From NCBI GenBank assembly GCA_937899075.1, contig CALDJX010000123.1, positions 1 to 34,855 of the forward strand: DNA of 34,855 nt, read 5' to 3'. Under the pieces are notes generated by a model that saw only the letters and a program-made list of their open reading frames with translations, did no database searches and was not told where the DNA came from. How positions within the stretch are numbered: position 1 is the stretch's first letter; each line of letters starts with the position of its first letter. Origin of the DNA: an uncultured Planctomyces sp. (GTDB taxonomy: Bacteria; Planctomycetota; Planctomycetia; Planctomycetales; Planctomycetaceae). A program made the translations under genes and the position numbers. Shown piece after piece: positions 10,601 to 18,480 of this stretch.

Positions 10601-10708
10601 GCGAAGAATTCAGAACGGCTGGCGGATCTCGAAAACGCAAAATCAAGAGCCTGGTACAACGTGGCGACTGTCCTGCTGAACCTTCACGAAACAATCACCA
10701 AAGACTGA
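7634..10708 (+). CDS. PSCyt1/DUF1549/DUF1553 planctomycete cytochrome
   Basis: This is a 1024-residue secreted protein. A signal peptide (about 1-21) precedes a PSCyt1 domain with haem motif CIECH at 46-50, followed by DLRLDQR and GHDEVMP. DUF1549 spans about 150-360 (DQFVLERLQNEGLTPSP, RRVFIDLIGLPPTPEEV, RPWLDVARYADSHGF) and includes a second CXXCH, CCQCH at 333-337, followed by DHKFDPF. The middle region, about 440-650, looks like a beta-sandwich carbohydrate-binding insert. DUF1553 spans about 730-1000 (NRLTLARWLVDKRNPLVARV, RWWAELFGLGIV, SSTYQQSS, NTPLQALTLLNDP). A GGAGA ribosome site precedes the ATG. The next gene, DUF1501, is the usual partner. Function is unproven; polymer breakdown or redox roles have been suggested for the families. 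Confidence 0.95.
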   Translation: MMPRILTLVVCLAVPGFVFAVEKNERPETARVDFAQDVYPIFRRSCIECHGPEKQEGDLRLDQRSSVLDSKTIEAGKPADSELLRRILLPRGHDEVMPAIGDPLAKRQVGIIRRWIQQGAVWPDKVEVSRHWSYVAPQRPATPAGQDSMWAKSPLDQFVLERLQNEGLTPSPKAASEKLVRRVFIDLIGLPPTPEEVNAFVRDPSDERFEKLVDGLLQRPQFGERWARPWLDVARYADSHGFQRDNLRDVWAYRDWVIRALNDDMPFDQFTIEQIAGDLLPNATESQKIATGFHRCTPTNVEAGSLPEETRIEQVIDRVNTTGAVWLGSTLECCQCHDHKFDPFPQKDYYRLLAYFNNTEMEADRASKSPSSIAFKGPTMNLSDPKKDEQRLTLQKKIDVVKGRQTARRRELNADLPEWAAEFAESLNDAPQSHVLDIAEFDSLGTTDTFERLDDGSIVLVGDDPPSEDTYTLKVHAELSGIRAFKLEALRHDILPGKGPGRGDPVRRNFVLNEFSATLTPSEQSDAKSKSATPSKLKFASAKASFSQNSWDVAGALSSKPKTGWAISPKFDESHWATFVLKQPLDITADHELTFQLKHDYGSARSIGCLRLSAITGNLDNESIPETVATVVKVPGAKWSKADRKTLLDYRVSLDEETTGLTAEITKLGNELTKVAADTTLVMIELDEPRMSTVFERGDYRKPGEKIEAGTPGILHAGIDGPPNRLTLARWLVDKRNPLVARVTVNRWWAELFGLGIVPTVEDFGIKGEEPSHPKLLDWLAVEFMENGWSMKHVLKTIVLSSTYQQSSFVSREQLEQDDLNSLLARGPRFRMDAETIRDNALAIAGLLDLKQFGPPIYPYQPNGIWSKVGGTAYKYEVSPGTERHRRGLYVVLKRGSPYPSFVNFDATARLACTVKRSRTNTPLQALTLLNDPVYVEAAESLAKRVADEKSGEPLEAQIGFAFQLCTARKPTDTERNALHALYTETFTVAKNSERLADLENAKSRAWYNVATVLLNLHETITKD

Positions 10709-11163
10709 CGAATATCGAACATTCAACGAGAATGTAGCGGGCTGTGGAAGTATGAAGACAAAGCGTGGCGTTGCCTTGCGTGCAGAATCCAGTCCTTGGC
10801 TGAATCCTTTTGGACACAGAATTCCTGACATCTGATTGAACTACGCCGAAGGCGTAATACTCAAAAGCCTGGGGTCAGCCGCGAAGCGGCGCCACCCCAG
10901 GACGAAGAGACGAAACCAACTAACCCTGAAAGGGTTGTACAGACCGAAGGTCAAATCGCGACACTTTTGTAGAACCCCTTCAGGGTTCAATTTGTTTCGC
11001 TCGTAACCTGGGGTGGCGCCGCTTCGCGGCTGACCCCAGGCTGAGTTGTCAAACGCCTTCGGCGTAACTTCCCGGCTGAAATCGCGAGACTACTCTGGAT
11101 TTACCCATCAGCGGAACGAAACATCAAGAGAAAACGCAACGTCTGCCTCACAGGAATACGCTC
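10709..11163. other. Intergenic region, 455 bp, filled with repeats
   Basis: It contains ATCGAACATTCAAC at about 10716-10729, which is the complement of the repeat found inside the start of the next gene. It also contains nested inverted repeat copy C (10843-11065). The last ~100 bp hold the ribosome site (AGGA) of the DUF1501 gene. No gene is seen. Confidence 0.6.
10843..11065. repeat. Nested inverted repeat, copy C
   Basis: The outer ends are ACGCCGAAGGCGT and ACGCCTTCGGCGT. The second box is CCTGGGGTCAGCCGCGAAGC and continues to ACCCCAGG, itself a hairpin; its complement is present in the other arm. The middle box differs from copies A and B: AACCCTGAAAGGGTTGTACA faces TTGTAGAACCCCTTCAGGGT. 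A GTAG tetranucleotide directly before that hairpin recalls REP elements. Confidence 0.87.
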
Positions 11164-12588
11164 ATGACTAATTCAATGTTCGATGTTGAATGTTCGATGT
11201 TCGATGTTCATTCCCGACGCGCGTTTCTGAATTCGTGCGGAATCGGTTTCGGCGGAGTTGCCCTGGCTTCGATGCTGAATGACGACGTCGACGCCGCGTT
11301 GGGACAGCCGCATTTTGCGCCGAAGGCGAAGCACGTTATTTATCTTCACATGATCGGTGCTCCGTCGCATCTCGATCTGTACGACGAAAAGCCGGAACTG
11401 AAGAAGCGGCACAACGAACCTTGCCCTCCGGAAGTGACCAAAGATCGAGACTTCGCGTTCATCGGCAAGACGTCGACGCTGGCCGGTTCTCCGTGGCAGT
11501 TCTCGAAGCACGGCGAGAGCGGGCAGACGCTTTCAGAATTGCTGCCGCACATCGGCGAAGTGGTCGACGACATCGCCGTCATTCGGTCTCTGCACAACGA
11601 AGAGATCAACCACGCGCCGGCTCAGATGTTTCTGCACTCGGGTTTTGGTCGCGGCGGGCGGCCGAGTTTCGGGTCGTGGGTCACGTACGGGCTGGGTACT
11701 GAGAACAAAGACCTGCCTGGATATGTCGTGCTGCTCAGCGGGCCGGCGGGCGGAGCGGGGACCAGCATGTGGTCGTCCGGATTTCTGCCGAGCGTACATC
11801 AGGGAATCCAGTTTCGATCGCAGGGTGACGCGGTGCTGTTTCTCTCCAGCCCGGAAGGGCAGTCGCAGGCCGATCGCCGACGAGTTCTCGACACACTCGG
11901 ACAACTGAATCAGGAACAGTTTCAGGCAACCGGCGATCCGGAAATCGAAACTCGAATCAAGCAGTACGAACTGGCATTCCGCATGCAGGCGTCTGTGCCG
12001 GAGTTGATGGAAATCGGCGGCGAAACGAAGTCCACTCTGGAGTCGTACGGTGCCGAGCCTGGTAAGGCGTCGTTCGCCAACAACTGTCTGCTCGCCAGGC
12101 GGCTGGTTGAACGAGGAGTCCGGCTTGTCGAACTCTACGATTCTGACTGGGATCACCACGGCGGAATTGAAACGCGTTTGCCAGCCAAGTGCAAAGAAAC
12201 CGATCGGCCAATCGCGGCTTTGATTAAGGACCTCAAGCAGCGAGACCTGCTCAAAGACACGTTGATCGTGTGGGGCTCTGAGTTCGGCCGCACTCCTCTG
12301 CGGCAAGGTGGCAACGCCAAAGACAAGGGGCTTTCCGGTCGCGACCATCACAAAGATGCCTTCACCATGTGGTTGGCCGGTGGCGGCATTAAAGGCGGCG
12401 TCAGCTATGGTCAATCAGACGACTTCGGCATGGACGTCGCGGAAAACGGAGTCCACGTCCACGACCTCAACGCCACCATTCTGCATCTGCTCGGCATGGA
12501 CCACGAACGGCTGACTTACCGATATCAAGGTCGCGAGTTCCGCCTGACGGACGTCGAAGGCCACGTCGTTCACGACATCATCGCGTGA
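11164..12588 (+). CDS. DUF1501 family protein, Tat-like signal
   Basis: The protein has 474 residues. The DUF1501 (sulfatase/phosphatase-like fold) family is visible in [104 protein letters not shown] and [20 protein letters not shown] twin-arginine motif ([10 protein letters not shown]) begins only at about residue 17. It is preceded by MFDVEC and MFDVH, encoded by an intergenic-type repeat. AGGA spaced 7 nt from the ATG supports this start. The usual partner, a PSCyt1/DUF1549/DUF1553 cytochrome, lies just upstream. It probably acts outside the cytoplasm; substrate unknown. Confidence 0.93.
   Translation: MTNSMFDVECSMFDVHSRRAFLNSCGIGFGGVALASMLNDDVDAALGQPHFAPKAKHVIYLHMIGAPSHLDLYDEKPELKKRHNEPCPPEVTKDRDFAFIGKTSTLAGSPWQFSKHGESGQTLSELLPHIGEVVDDIAVIRSLHNEEINHAPAQMFLHSGFGRGGRPSFGSWVTYGLGTENKDLPGYVVLLSGPAGGAGTSMWSSGFLPSVHQGIQFRSQGDAVLFLSSPEGQSQADRRRVLDTLGQLNQEQFQATGDPEIETRIKQYELAFRMQASVPELMEIGGETKSTLESYGAEPGKASFANNCLLARRLVERGVRLVELYDSDWDHHGGIETRLPAKCKETDRPIAALIKDLKQRDLLKDTLIVWGSEFGRTPLRQGGNAKDKGLSGRDHHKDAFTMWLAGGGIKGGVSYGQSDDFGMDVAENGVHVHDLNATILHLLGMDHERLTYRYQGREFRLTDVEGHVVHDIIA
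11176..11214 (+). repeat. ATGTTCGATGTTGAATGTTCG-type direct repeat inside a CDS
   Basis: Three to four tandem units of ATGTTCGATG or ATGTTGAATG lie in the first codons of the DUF1501 gene and encode MFDVEC-type residues. The reverse complement of the unit (ATCGAACATTCAAC) is in the upstream gap near 10716. I judge this an intergenic repeat that has been absorbed into a coding region. Confidence 0.7.
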
Positions 12589-12642
12589 GAGTAGAGTTCG
12601 GACACGCTCCTGCTCACGGAACTTTTTTTCTGAGGTACTCTG

Positions 12643-14601
12643 ATGCCAGCATACTCGTTCGTCATCCGCTCGCTGGCGATTTCATTTATTCTTGCGTCGT
12701 CAGTGGCCGCCGCGGCTGATTTGCCACGAGTCCCGCTGGACAAGTCGCAGTTTCGGCGGCCCGTGGCGATCACGCGGCTTGACGAGACGACCGCCGTTGT
12801 TGCCAATCGTTGCGGTACGCTTTCCGTGATTGATCTTGAAAACTGGACGGTTGCTGCGGAGTACCAGCTGGGTGGCCAGCCAACCGACGTGGCGATGGCA
12901 AATAAGCAATTGCTTGTGACTGATTCGGCACGCGATCGACTTATCGTGATCAGCATTTCCCGCGAGAAGGCGACAGTCGATTCCGAACTGCCAATGCCGA
13001 CCTACCCTCAGACAGTGCAGGTTGCTGCTGACGGAAAGTCGTGCACCGTTGCTTCCAGGTGGGCGAGAAAACTGACGTTTGTGACGCCCGGTGACGAGCC
13101 GGTTGTCGCGGCCACGATTGATCTGGGTTTCTGCGGTGGCGAGCAACTTTTCATTCCATCCATGTCAAAGTTGCTTGTGGCCGACGCTTTTAATGGTCGG
13201 CTGGCGGTCGTTAATACCGACACTCACGAGGTGGAGCATCTTCACGAATTCGGCGGCCACAATATTCGTGGCCTCGCACTCAGCACCGATGGCCAGACGC
13301 TGCTGATCTCGCATCAGATCCTTAACGATGCCGCACTCCCGCGACGCAGCGACATCATCTGGGGAGTCATGGTCGACAACATGCTTCGTACGGCAAAGCT
13401 CGACGACATCCTGAACGGTAAGTCGGGAGCGATCTACAGCGGGCAGACGATCAACGTCGGTTACGCGGGGCAGGGCGCGGGGGATCCGGATTCGTTGTTC
13501 ATCGATCAGGCTGGTCGAGCGGTGATTGCTCTGGCGGGTGTTGATGAAGTGTCCATCGGCAAGCCCTTTTCGCGAGCCTTCCAGCGCATCGGAGTTGGTC
13601 GCCGACCAATTGATCTACTGCCGCTTGCGGAAGGCCGATTTGTCGTGGTCAACGAATTGTCAGACTCGCTCACGCTGATTGACATGACGAAAAAAGTCGC
13701 GAGTGCATCGGGTGTTCATTCCGAGACGTCAGCGGAAAAATCCAGAGAAAAGAAATCGGAAGCAGAGACTCCGGCAGCGAAGCGTTCGGAGAATTCGCAT
13801 CCGTACAAAGACGAGTACGACGATGCGGACGCTGACGACAGCAAGTACGGAGACAAGTCGGCTTACAACTCGACGGCCAATACTTACGGCAGTTCGTATC
13901 AGGGTTCGGACATTTACACGTCACACCTTTCGCTTGGCCCGACGCCGGAACTCGGCTCGGCCGAACGAGGCGAGCAGCTTTTCTTTTCCGCTCGGCTTTC
14001 GCACGCGAGTTGGTTCAGTTGTCACAGTTGCCATGTCGATGGTCACACAAACGGTGGGCGGTCAGACACTTTTGGAGATGACACCGAAGGCGCTCCAAAG
14101 CGAGTCCTCTCGCTACTAGGAGTCGGAGAAACGGGACCGTGGGGCTGGAACGGGAAGAAGACCACGCTTCCGGCGCAGATTCATCAGTCGGCCGCGTCAA
14201 CGATGCGCGGCAAAGGCCTGTCCGATAAATCAGCGTCCGACCTCGCCGCGTTTCTGAAGACTCTGCAACCACCGCCGCCGTACGAACCGGCCACGACACC
14301 CGCAGACAGAGCGTTGGTTAAAGATGGCCGCCGCTTGTTTGAATCCCTGAGTTGCACCGACTGTCACACGGGAACGACGCTGACTTCGCGCGACGTGTAC
14401 GACGTCGGTCTGGTCGACGAACGAGGCCTGCGGAAGTTCAACCCGCCCACGCTCCGCGGAGTCGGCTACCGCGAAAACCTCTTCCACGACAAGCGTGCGG
14501 GCAGTCTCGAAGAAGTCTTCACAAAGTTCGACCACCAGCTCGAACAAAAGCTCTCCGACGAGGAGCTGAGTTCGCTGCTGCGGTATCTCCGAAGTTTGTA
14601 A
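12643..14601 (+). CDS. Beta-propeller di-haem cytochrome c, secreted
   Basis: The protein has 652 residues. A signal peptide ends near Ala24 (SSVAAAADLP). Residues about 30-350 form a repeat-rich YVTN-like beta-propeller (AITRLDETTAVVANRCGTLS, VIDLENWTVAAEYQLGG, LLVTDSARDRLIVI, LAVVNTDTHEV, GVGRRPIDLLPL). A charged, low-complexity spacer follows at about 350-430. The C-terminal region has two CXXCH motifs, CHSCH at 460-464 and CTDCH at 571-575, as in di-haem MauG/cytochrome c peroxidase-like proteins (PTLRGVGYRENLFHDKRAGS, LSDEELSSLLRYLRSL). GAGGT with 6 nt spacing supports the start. It is the last gene of the secreted-protein run and could pass electrons for the upstream cytochromes, which is an inference. 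Confidence 0.88.
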   Translation: MPAYSFVIRSLAISFILASSVAAAADLPRVPLDKSQFRRPVAITRLDETTAVVANRCGTLSVIDLENWTVAAEYQLGGQPTDVAMANKQLLVTDSARDRLIVISISREKATVDSELPMPTYPQTVQVAADGKSCTVASRWARKLTFVTPGDEPVVAATIDLGFCGGEQLFIPSMSKLLVADAFNGRLAVVNTDTHEVEHLHEFGGHNIRGLALSTDGQTLLISHQILNDAALPRRSDIIWGVMVDNMLRTAKLDDILNGKSGAIYSGQTINVGYAGQGAGDPDSLFIDQAGRAVIALAGVDEVSIGKPFSRAFQRIGVGRRPIDLLPLAEGRFVVVNELSDSLTLIDMTKKVASASGVHSETSAEKSREKKSEAETPAAKRSENSHPYKDEYDDADADDSKYGDKSAYNSTANTYGSSYQGSDIYTSHLSLGPTPELGSAERGEQLFFSARLSHASWFSCHSCHVDGHTNGGRSDTFGDDTEGAPKRVLSLLGVGETGPWGWNGKKTTLPAQIHQSAASTMRGKGLSDKSASDLAAFLKTLQPPPPYEPATTPADRALVKDGRRLFESLSCTDCHTGTTLTSRDVYDVGLVDERGLRKFNPPTLRGVGYRENLFHDKRAGSLEEVFTKFDHQLEQKLSDEELSSLLRYLRSL

Positions 14602-14633
14602 CCGAGGCGAAATTTCGATCCCTGTAAAAGTAG

Positions 14634-14665
14634 AAGGCGAGTCCGCCACCACTCGGACTCGCCTT
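14634..14665. terminator. Bidirectional terminator-like hairpin
   Basis: AAGGCGAGTCCG and CGGACTCGCCTT form a perfect 12-bp stem with an 8-nt loop. It sits between two convergent genes (cytochrome ending at 14601 and the minus-strand ORF ending at 14766). There is no strong T-run, so the termination role is inferred from position. Confidence 0.6.
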
Positions 14666-14765
14666 CCTGGCGATCGATCTCGACCCGCCCTCTTTGTTTC
14701 CGTTTCCATGATCCCAGGCCCGGGATGTTCAGCGGCTTGCGGCTTGTCGAAAGGCTGCTTCTTTC

Positions 14766-15044
14766 TCAGTTTCGTTGCGCGGCGGCGTGACGATGGTGCT
14801 GAAGTTCGGAGTTCATTACCTCCAGCGCGAACGCTGCGAGTTTGCTGCTGACTTCGTCGCGTCTCGGGATGCGTTCGCTTTTGACCATCGTTTCCGCGGC
14901 GAAGTCCAGCAACGCTGAGACGAACTGGTCAGCCTCGTCTTTGGTTGATGGAAGTTGAAGTTGCCACGCCAGTGACGCGGCGGTCTGATCGTAGAAGGCG
15001 TCTTCGGTTTCGATTTCAAACATCGTGTGATTTGTGGGTAGCAT
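14766..15044 (-). CDS. Hypothetical protein, 92 residues
   Basis: The family was not recognised. A strong ribosome site (AAGGAG, about 7 nt before the ATG) supports a real gene. The sequence is soluble and probably alpha-helical (MFEIETEDAFYDQTAASLAW, DQFVSALLDFAAETM, KLAAFALEVMNSELQ), with no signal peptide and no Cys. It lies downstream of ssb on the same strand, separated by a hairpin at 15097-15147, so it may be part of the same transcript. No function is proposed. Confidence 0.65.
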   Translation of the reverse strand: MLPTNHTMFEIETEDAFYDQTAASLAWQLQLPSTKDEADQFVSALLDFAAETMVKSERIPRRDEVSSKLAAFALEVMNSELQHHRHAAAQRN

Positions 15045-15096
15045 CCTGCTCTCCTTGTAGTGCGGGTTAAGTTTTCATTCGGGGTGCTCGGTTGTG

Positions 15097-15147
15097 CCGT
15101 TGCCGATGCTGCCAGCGTCGGTCCGAAGCTAGCAGCTTCGGCAACGG
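15097..15147. repeat. Inverted repeat between ssb and the 92-residue ORF
   Basis: CCGTTGCCGA pairs imperfectly with CTTCGGCAACGG, and GCTGCCAGC faces GCTAGCAGC. Single copy in this window. It looks like the other imperfect intergenic hairpins here and could reduce read-through between the two genes. Confidence 0.6.
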
Positions 15148-15180
15148 TGAATTGCGATCCTTTAGTCGTGGGACATGTAC

Positions 15181-15609
15181 TCAGAATGCGGCCGCGAGGG
15201 CCAGTTCTGGTTGGGTTTCGGAAGGTATCTTTGGGTTTCGAGGTTGCTGGTCTTTCACCTGGCGATCTTTGAACGGCTGACTCAGGACTGTCAGCTGTTG
15301 GCCGAGCACGCGGAGTCGTTCGCGTTTCGCGCCGGAGTCTCGTTCCAGCCATTGGTCGAGTTGCAATCGCCCTTCGACATGCACCGGGGTGCCTTTTCGA
15401 ACTCGGGCTTTTGCGAAGTCGGCCTGCTGGCCCATCACTCGGATTTCGACGAACGTCGTTTCTTCTCGCCATTCATCGGTTCGTCGTTCCTTCCAGCGGC
15501 GATTGATAGCGAGTCCGAATTCAGCGACAGGAGTGCCCTGCACGGTGTATCGAACTTCGGGGTCACGGGTAGCGTTTCCAGCGATCACAACAAGATTCAA
15601 ACTATGCAT
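15181..15609 (-). CDS. ssb: Single-stranded DNA-binding protein, no acidic tail
   Basis: This 142-residue protein has an SSB OB-fold at about 1-108: LNLVVIAGNATRDPEVRY, GTPVAEFGLAINRRW, TTFVEIRVMGQQADFA, RKGTPVHVEGRLQLDQW, LRVLGQQLTVL. The family binds single-stranded DNA in replication and repair. The C-terminal part is short and basic/proline-containing and ends in LALAAAF, without the acidic DDDIPF-like tip that recruits partner proteins. This suggests an accessory SSB rather than the main replicative one. The start overlaps the end of an upstream small ORF by 8 nt, suggesting translational coupling. The ribosome site is weak (GGA). Confidence 0.9.
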   Translation of the reverse strand: MHSLNLVVIAGNATRDPEVRYTVQGTPVAEFGLAINRRWKERRTDEWREETTFVEIRVMGQQADFAKARVRKGTPVHVEGRLQLDQWLERDSGAKRERLRVLGQQLTVLSQPFKDRQVKDQQPRNPKIPSETQPELALAAAF

Positions 15610-15885
15610 GATTGAGTTCCATTCGTTGAATTCGGATGAGGAATGTCGCGGAGCTGTCCGGGTTGTGAAGGCGCACCGCGATCGCAGAAGTCAGTGATTG
15701 AAAGTCGCGTTTGAGTGGCAGCGGCCACTTTGAGTGTGAGGCGTCGAACCAGACGTTCTCGAAATCAGCGTCCAGGAGAACGACGGTCGCCGCTACCGAA
15801 GTGGCGGCGGCATCTCGACAACGTCGGCGAGTCGAAGTTCTCTCTGGACGGCGATGAAGTGCCAGCGTGCGTCAGTAGCAGCCAT
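15602..15885 (-). pseudogene. Small ORF upstream of ssb, apparently frameshifted
   Basis: An ATG at 15885 with a good ribosome site (AAAGGA, 8 nt spacing) opens a 30-codon frame (begins MAATDARWHFIAVQRE) that stops at 15793. A -1 shift near 15797 would join it to a 64-codon frame (from about VAATVVLLDADFENVW to RIQRMELNHA) that ends at 15602, overlapping the ssb start. Both halves read like real protein and together would give about 94 residues. Either a frameshift has broken the gene, the sequence has an error, or there is programmed shifting. No classic slippery heptamer is visible. The family was not recognised. Confidence 0.45.
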
Positions 15886-16123
15886 CGTTGCAGTCCTTTG
15901 CGTGGGGAAGTTTGAAAGTCAGAGTCGTGTTTCCACTTGTTGTTTCGACTCGACTTCGTCATGGGTTCGCTTCAAGTGGCGTGAGTCTATGATTCTTATC
16001 GACGCTCACAAGATCGATGCAAACCGATAATTCCGGCTTTTCTGCCAGGTGGGACAACAGTGTGTCCCACCTGGCGGGTGCCCGGCCGAAACTCATCCCA
16101 AACTCAACGCCCTGGACGGAAAA
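15886..16123. promoter_or_regulatory. Divergent promoter region with operator-like hairpin
   Basis: This 238-bp gap separates the minus-strand ssb cluster from the plus-strand WYL regulator. It must contain both promoters. A perfect 13-bp inverted repeat, GCCAGGTGGGACA and TGTCCCACCTGGC with a 6-nt spacer, sits at 16044-16075, about 50 nt upstream of the regulator start. It could be an operator for WYL autoregulation or just another intergenic hairpin. Neither can be settled from sequence. Confidence 0.45.
16044..16075. repeat. Perfect 13-bp inverted repeat upstream of WYL regulator
   Basis: The arms GCCAGGTGGGACA and TGTCCCACCTGGC are separated by ACAGTG. It forms a 32-nt perfect hairpin. 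Because it is translated in a longer upstream frame, that upstream start (16049) is unlikely to be the real one. Confidence 0.8.
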
Positions 16124-17119
16124 ATGCCGCTGTCCGACTCGAAACTTCAGCCTTTGGCCCGTCAGTGGCGCATCGTCAAACTGCTTTCCGGACCGAACGG
16201 ACTCTCGCTCGACGAGCTGGCCGCCGAACTCGACGTCTCGATCAAGAGCATCCGCCGTGACCTGAAAGAATTGCGTGAGGCCGACATTCCGTTGGCCGAA
16301 TCGACAGGTCCGCACGGCAAGAAGAACTGGCGACTGGACATGAGCCGGAGCGTGCCGACGACTTTCAATTTCGACGAAATTGCCGCGCTCTATTTCGGGC
16401 GATTGTTTTTCGAGCGGATGGCGGGCACGTCGTTGTGGGCGTCGGCGAACTCGGCGTTTCAGAAGATCGAGCAGTCGCTGGGGAAGGCGGGGCTGATGTA
16501 CCTCGACCAGCTCACGCCGTTGTTCCATCAGACGGCGACCGGAATCACTGATTACTCGTCGCGAGCTGACAAGATCGATGTTCTTCGCACGGCGTGTGAA
16601 GACCTGCGAGTTGTCACGGCCGACTACGAATCGGTCGGTGCCGACAAGCCGCGTCGTTACACGCTTCGTCCGATCGGGATTACCGAGCACGAAGGGTCGC
16701 TCTACGCAGCGGTGTCGTCGCCTGACTGGGAAGGCGTTCGCAATTTCAAAGTCGACCGCTTTCACAACGTCGAACTCCAGCAGGAACACTTTGAACGCCC
16801 GGCCGACTTCGATCTTAAAAGCCACTTTGCTTACAGCTTCGGGATCTACCACCAGGACGGCGATCCGTTCCGTGTCCGAGTTCGGTTCGCTCCAGAAGCC
16901 GCGCGGTACGTTTCCGAAAAAGTCTGGCACGTCAGCCAGACGCTCGAACCGAAAGACGACGGCAGTGTCATTCTGACCGTCGAACTGTCAAGCACTCGCT
17001 CATTCATGAGCTGGGTGCTGGGCTTCCGCTCGGCCGCGACGGTGCTGGAGCCAGCATCCTTCGTCGACGAAATGCGGAACGAAATCGCAGCGATGAGCGA
17101 AAATTACTCCGCAAGTTAG
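16124..17119 (+). CDS. WYL-domain transcriptional regulator
   Basis: The protein has 331 residues from the chosen ATG. An N-terminal winged HTH covers about 8-60 ([40 protein letters not shown]). A WYL domain lies at about 150-225 ([32 protein letters not shown]) and a WCX-like C-terminal extension at about 245-325. WYL regulators sense ligands, often nucleic acids or nucleotides, and control DNA-repair or defence genes. The divergent ssb cluster is a plausible target. The start at 16124, with a GGACGGAAAA leader, avoids translating the upstream hairpin, which the longer frame from 16049 would do. Confidence 0.9.
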   Translation: MPLSDSKLQPLARQWRIVKLLSGPNGLSLDELAAELDVSIKSIRRDLKELREADIPLAESTGPHGKKNWRLDMSRSVPTTFNFDEIAALYFGRLFFERMAGTSLWASANSAFQKIEQSLGKAGLMYLDQLTPLFHQTATGITDYSSRADKIDVLRTACEDLRVVTADYESVGADKPRRYTLRPIGITEHEGSLYAAVSSPDWEGVRNFKVDRFHNVELQQEHFERPADFDLKSHFAYSFGIYHQDGDPFRVRVRFAPEAARYVSEKVWHVSQTLEPKDDGSVILTVELSSTRSFMSWVLGFRSAATVLEPASFVDEMRNEIAAMSENYSAS

Positions 17120-17460
17120 GCTTCAGGTTCGCGTCAGCTTTTGTCGTGGTCGATTTCGTCATTACCGCAGCGGGAACGTCGTTAGAGAACCTGCCAGCGA
17201 TCGTCGAAGTCTGGAGATGTGGTCACGGACTGATGCGAGATCGTGTCGAGTTGTTAAATTGCCGACCGGCAACAATCCCCACGGCGGAATTATTCGTCTC
17301 GGCCGAGCGAGAATCCCGATTCGTCATTAGTCGTCGCATTTTTGACCTAAAGGTTCGCAGAGAAATACCTTTGCGAAACTCTGCGTCTTCGCGACTTTGC
17401 GTCAGATGTCCAGCGACAACCGCAGGTCAGAACTCAACAGACTCTCAGGACAGATTCACG
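17120..17460. other. Intergenic region, 341 bp, before trpS
   Basis: The reading frame of trpS stays open upstream to 17146, but this stretch does not resemble TrpRS and is judged non-coding leader. Near 17353-17402 there is a degraded copy of the CTCTGCG hairpin family (TTCGCAGAGAAATACC and ACTCTGCGTCTTCGCG). No T-box was recognised. Confidence 0.5.
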
Positions 17461-18423
17461 ATGAAAGTTTTATCCGGCATTCAGCCCACCGGCCGATTTC
17501 ACTGGGGCAACTATTTCGGAGCCATCCGGCAGTACATCGATCTCCAGGACAATGAGCAGGCGTTTTATTTCATCGCCGACTACCACGCTCTCACCACGGT
17601 CCGTGAGCCGGAAGTTCTGAAAGGCTTCGTCCGCGATGCAGCTCTCGACCTGCTGGCTCTCGGCCTGAAACCCGAGCAGGCGACGCTGTTTCGGCAGTCG
17701 GACGTGCCGGAAGTCACCGAGTTGACCTGGCTCCTGATGACCGTCACGCAGATGCACCTGCTCGAAAAGTGCCACGCGTACAAGGACAAAAAGGCAAAGG
17801 GCATCGCCGCCGATGCCGGACTGTTTACGTATCCCGTACTGATGGCCGCGGACATTCTGCTTTACGACAGCGACACCGTGCCGGTCGGGCTGGACCAGGT
17901 TCAGCACATCGAGGTCACGCGAGACATCGCTTCGCGCTTCAACAATATCTACGGAGTCGAAGCTCTCAATCTTCCGAACGCCAAGGTCGTCGAATCCGCC
18001 GCGAAAGTGCCTGGCACGGACGGCGAGAAAATGTCGAAGAGCTACGACAACACGATCGAGCTGTTCGACACGCCGAAGCGGATCAAAAAGAAAATCAACT
18101 CCGTGAAGACAGACTCTTCCGGAGTTGACGATCCCAAGAATCCCGAAACCTGCGCGGTCTTTGATCTCTACAGACTGTTCGCGACTGAGGACCAGCAGGC
18201 GGAACTCGCCGAACGCTACCGAGCGGGCGGCATGGGTTACGGAGAAGCCAAGAAACTGGTCAACGAAGCCGCAGCCGAACATTTCGCCGAAGCCCGCGAG
18301 CGCCGAGAGCAACTCGAACAAAACCCGGAGACCCTAGAAGACATCCTCCAGGACGGTGCCGCGAGAGCCCGAGCTGTTGCTCGGGAAGTCCTTGACCGAG
18401 TCCGCTCAGCGTGCGGTTTATAA
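17461..18423 (+). CDS. trpS: Tryptophan--tRNA ligase
   Basis: The protein has 320 residues and charges tRNA-Trp with tryptophan in the cytoplasm. Class Ic features are clear. The N-terminus [19 protein letters not shown] contains the HIGH-equivalent, with [41 protein letters not shown] and [13 protein letters not shown] following. The signature [10 protein letters not shown] is the KMSKS loop. The length fits bacterial TrpRS. The ATG at 17461, preceded by AGGA, is chosen because homology starts exactly there; the open frame upstream is unrelated. It is a stand-alone gene followed by repeat copy D. Confidence 0.97.
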   Translation: MKVLSGIQPTGRFHWGNYFGAIRQYIDLQDNEQAFYFIADYHALTTVREPEVLKGFVRDAALDLLALGLKPEQATLFRQSDVPEVTELTWLLMTVTQMHLLEKCHAYKDKKAKGIAADAGLFTYPVLMAADILLYDSDTVPVGLDQVQHIEVTRDIASRFNNIYGVEALNLPNAKVVESAAKVPGTDGEKMSKSYDNTIELFDTPKRIKKKINSVKTDSSGVDDPKNPETCAVFDLYRLFATEDQQAELAERYRAGGMGYGEAKKLVNEAAAEHFAEARERREQLEQNPETLEDILQDGAARARAVAREVLDRVRSACGL

Positions 18424-18480
18424 GTCAGCATGTCGCAACGCGAACTGCTTCGAACCGGTTATCGAAATCACGAAATCCAT

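Noticed and set aside
15765-15962. 65-residue minus-strand open frame
   Set aside because: No ribosome site and Arg/Ser-rich shadow-like composition; another frame here has a good ribosome site and more protein-like sequence.
16049-16123. 25-residue N-terminal extension of the WYL regulator
   Set aside because: It would translate the right arm of a perfect hairpin; the ATG at 16124 gives the normal HTH start.
15959-16930. 323-residue minus-strand open frame
   Set aside because: Antisense to the WYL regulator, whose domains are clear.
17146-17460. 105-residue N-terminal extension of TrpRS
   Set aside because: TrpRS homology begins exactly at the ATG at 17461, and the extension crosses a degraded repeat.
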